A stretch of DNA of 7,150 bases, taken from an uncultured Lachnospiraceae bacterium (GTDB lineage Bacteria > Bacillota > Clostridia > Lachnospirales > Lachnospiraceae). The notes beneath the pieces are model-generated. The model searched no databases, had not been told where the DNA came from, and was given only the letters and a program-made list of their open reading frames with translations. A program made the position numbers and the translations under genes. The DNA is taken from positions 1-7,150 of the forward strand of contig CAKRIL010000064.1 in the NCBI GenBank assembly GCA_934343915.1. Reading direction: 5' to 3'. Positions 6,466 to 7,150 of the stretch are shown piece after piece (the stretch's first letter is position 1; each line of letters opens with the position of its first letter).

Positions 6466-6499
6466 GAATTGCTCAGCAGCTTCGCTGCACTCACAATTC
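6466..6499 (-). promoter_or_regulatory. Hairpin immediately downstream of dnaK
   Basis: Minus-strand RNA: an outer 6-bp stem, GAAUUG with CAAUUC, and an inner 5-bp stem, GCAGC with GCUGC, capped by a GAA loop. Between them UGAGU faces UGAG, which can form a U-G wobble, tandem G-A/A-G pairs and a G-U wobble with one bulged U. It starts 6 nt after the dnaK stop. No T-run follows, so it is unlikely to be an efficient terminator. It could protect the 3' end of a processed dnaK message or weaken read-through into dnaJ. Confidence 0.5.
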
Positions 6500-6505
6500 T
6501 ACATA

Positions 6506-7150
6506 TTATACCTCTTTGTAGTCGCCGTCAACAACATCATCACCATAATTGTTGGAAGATGTGCTCTGCTGACCACCCATGTTGCTCATGTCAGAACCTG
6601 CTCCTGCGGCACCTGCGGCACCCTGAGCCTGCTCATACATCTTAGCAAATACAGGCTGTGCTATGTTCATGAGCTTCTCCTTAGCAGCCTTAATCTCATC
6701 GATATCGCTGTCGGACATGCTCTCTGCATTAGTTCTGTCAAGGATTGCTCTGAGAGCCTTAATTTCGTTCTCAATGCTCTCCTTCTCGGATGCGCTGATC
6801 TTGTCGCCTACCTCATCAAGAGCCTTCTGTGTCTGGAATGCCATTGAATCTGCCTCATTACGGGCATCAATGCCTTCCTTACGCTTCTTATCCTGAGCTT
6901 CGAACTCAGCAGCTTCCTTAACAGCCTTATCAATATCTGCATCTGACATGTTAGAGCCGGATGTTATTGTGATATGCTGCTCCTTGCCTGTGCCAAGATC
7001 CTTAGCTGATACATTAACAATACCGTTGGCATCAATATCGAATGTAACCTCAATCTTAGGGATTCCTCTTGGAGCAGGAGCAATTCCGTCAAGTCTGAAC
7101 TCGCCGAGAAGCTTATTATCTCTTGCGAACTGTCTCTCACCCTGTACAAC
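6506..7150 (-). CDS. dnaK: Chaperone protein DnaK (Hsp70), C-terminal part (cut by window edge)
   Basis: The last 214 codons of an Hsp70 chaperone enter from the right edge; the ATPase domain and the first part of the substrate-binding domain lie outside. The visible part begins VVQGERQFARDNKLLGEF in the beta substrate-binding subdomain and continues through GIAPAPRGIPKIEVTF and DIDANGIVNVSAKD, all highly conserved in DnaK. The helical lid follows (about visible residues 65-175), then a flexible Gly/Ala/Gln-rich linker and an acidic C-terminal tail, DDVVDGDYKEV, of the kind common in Firmicutes DnaK. The stop is TAA at 6506-6508. The protein binds exposed hydrophobic peptides in an ATP-dependent cycle with DnaJ, encoded next, and GrpE, expected upstream. 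Regulation would be set upstream of this window (often HrcA/CIRCE in this phylum), so it cannot be read here. Confidence 0.98.
   Translation of the reverse strand, partial: VVQGERQFARDNKLLGEFRLDGIAPAPRGIPKIEVTFDIDANGIVNVSAKDLGTGKEQHITITSGSNMSDADIDKAVKEAAEFEAQDKKRKEGIDARNEADSMAFQTQKALDEVGDKISASEKESIENEIKALRAILDRTNAESMSDSDIDEIKAAKEKLMNIAQPVFAKMYEQAQGAAGAAGAGSDMSNMGGQQSTSSNNYGDDVVDGDYKEV

Noticed and set aside
6458..6847. Plus-strand open frame of 129 codons opposite dnaK
   Set aside because: It is antisense to conserved DnaK coding sequence, has a composition typical of a mirrored frame, and shows no ribosome binding site or family resemblance.
1..7150. CRISPR arrays, tRNA or rRNA genes, insertion sequences, attachment sites or a novel defence system
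   Set aside because: No regularly spaced repeats, RNA-gene signatures, transposase or integrase motifs, or defence-type domains are visible. All long coding regions are accounted for by the genes listed.

Overview
The window looks like chromosomal DNA of a low-to-mid-GC member of the Firmicutes, most likely a Lachnospiraceae-type clostridium. This rests on the DnaK and DnaJ sequences, strong AGGAGG-type ribosome binding sites, AT-rich promoters and a lipoprotein with a Thr/Glu-rich linker. The taxonomic call is an inference; no rRNA or other marker is present. All but one of the genes lie on the minus strand.

From left to right: (1) the first 160 codons of an unrecognised lipoprotein (minus), running off the left edge; (2) a complete MATE-family multidrug/cation antiporter (minus); (3) a divergent 127-bp promoter region; (4) a complete penicillin-binding D-alanyl-D-alanine carboxypeptidase of the DacA/PBP5 type, the only plus-strand gene; (5) convergent with it, the end of a minus-strand series that reads, in transcription order, dnaK (C-terminal part only, entering from the right edge), dnaJ, a fucosyltransferase-like glycosyltransferase, and an unrecognised membrane protein with two predicted membrane helices. 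The last four are closely spaced (124 bp, 27 bp, and an 8-bp overlap) with no intrinsic terminator seen between them. They may therefore form one transcript, a chaperone operon with two non-chaperone genes at its end.

The most distinctive structure is the convergent junction near 3190-3385. The stop codons of the carboxypeptidase and the opposing membrane-protein gene overlap by 4 bases. Each gene's apparent intrinsic terminator lies inside the coding sequence of the other. If both work, the two mRNAs share about 190-200 nt of complementary 3' end. The second structured region is the 124-bp dnaK-dnaJ spacer, which carries two strong hairpins on the mRNA-sense strand immediately upstream of the dnaJ ribosome binding site. 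I see no CRISPR array, tRNA, rRNA, insertion sequence, or dedicated defence or biosynthetic cluster.
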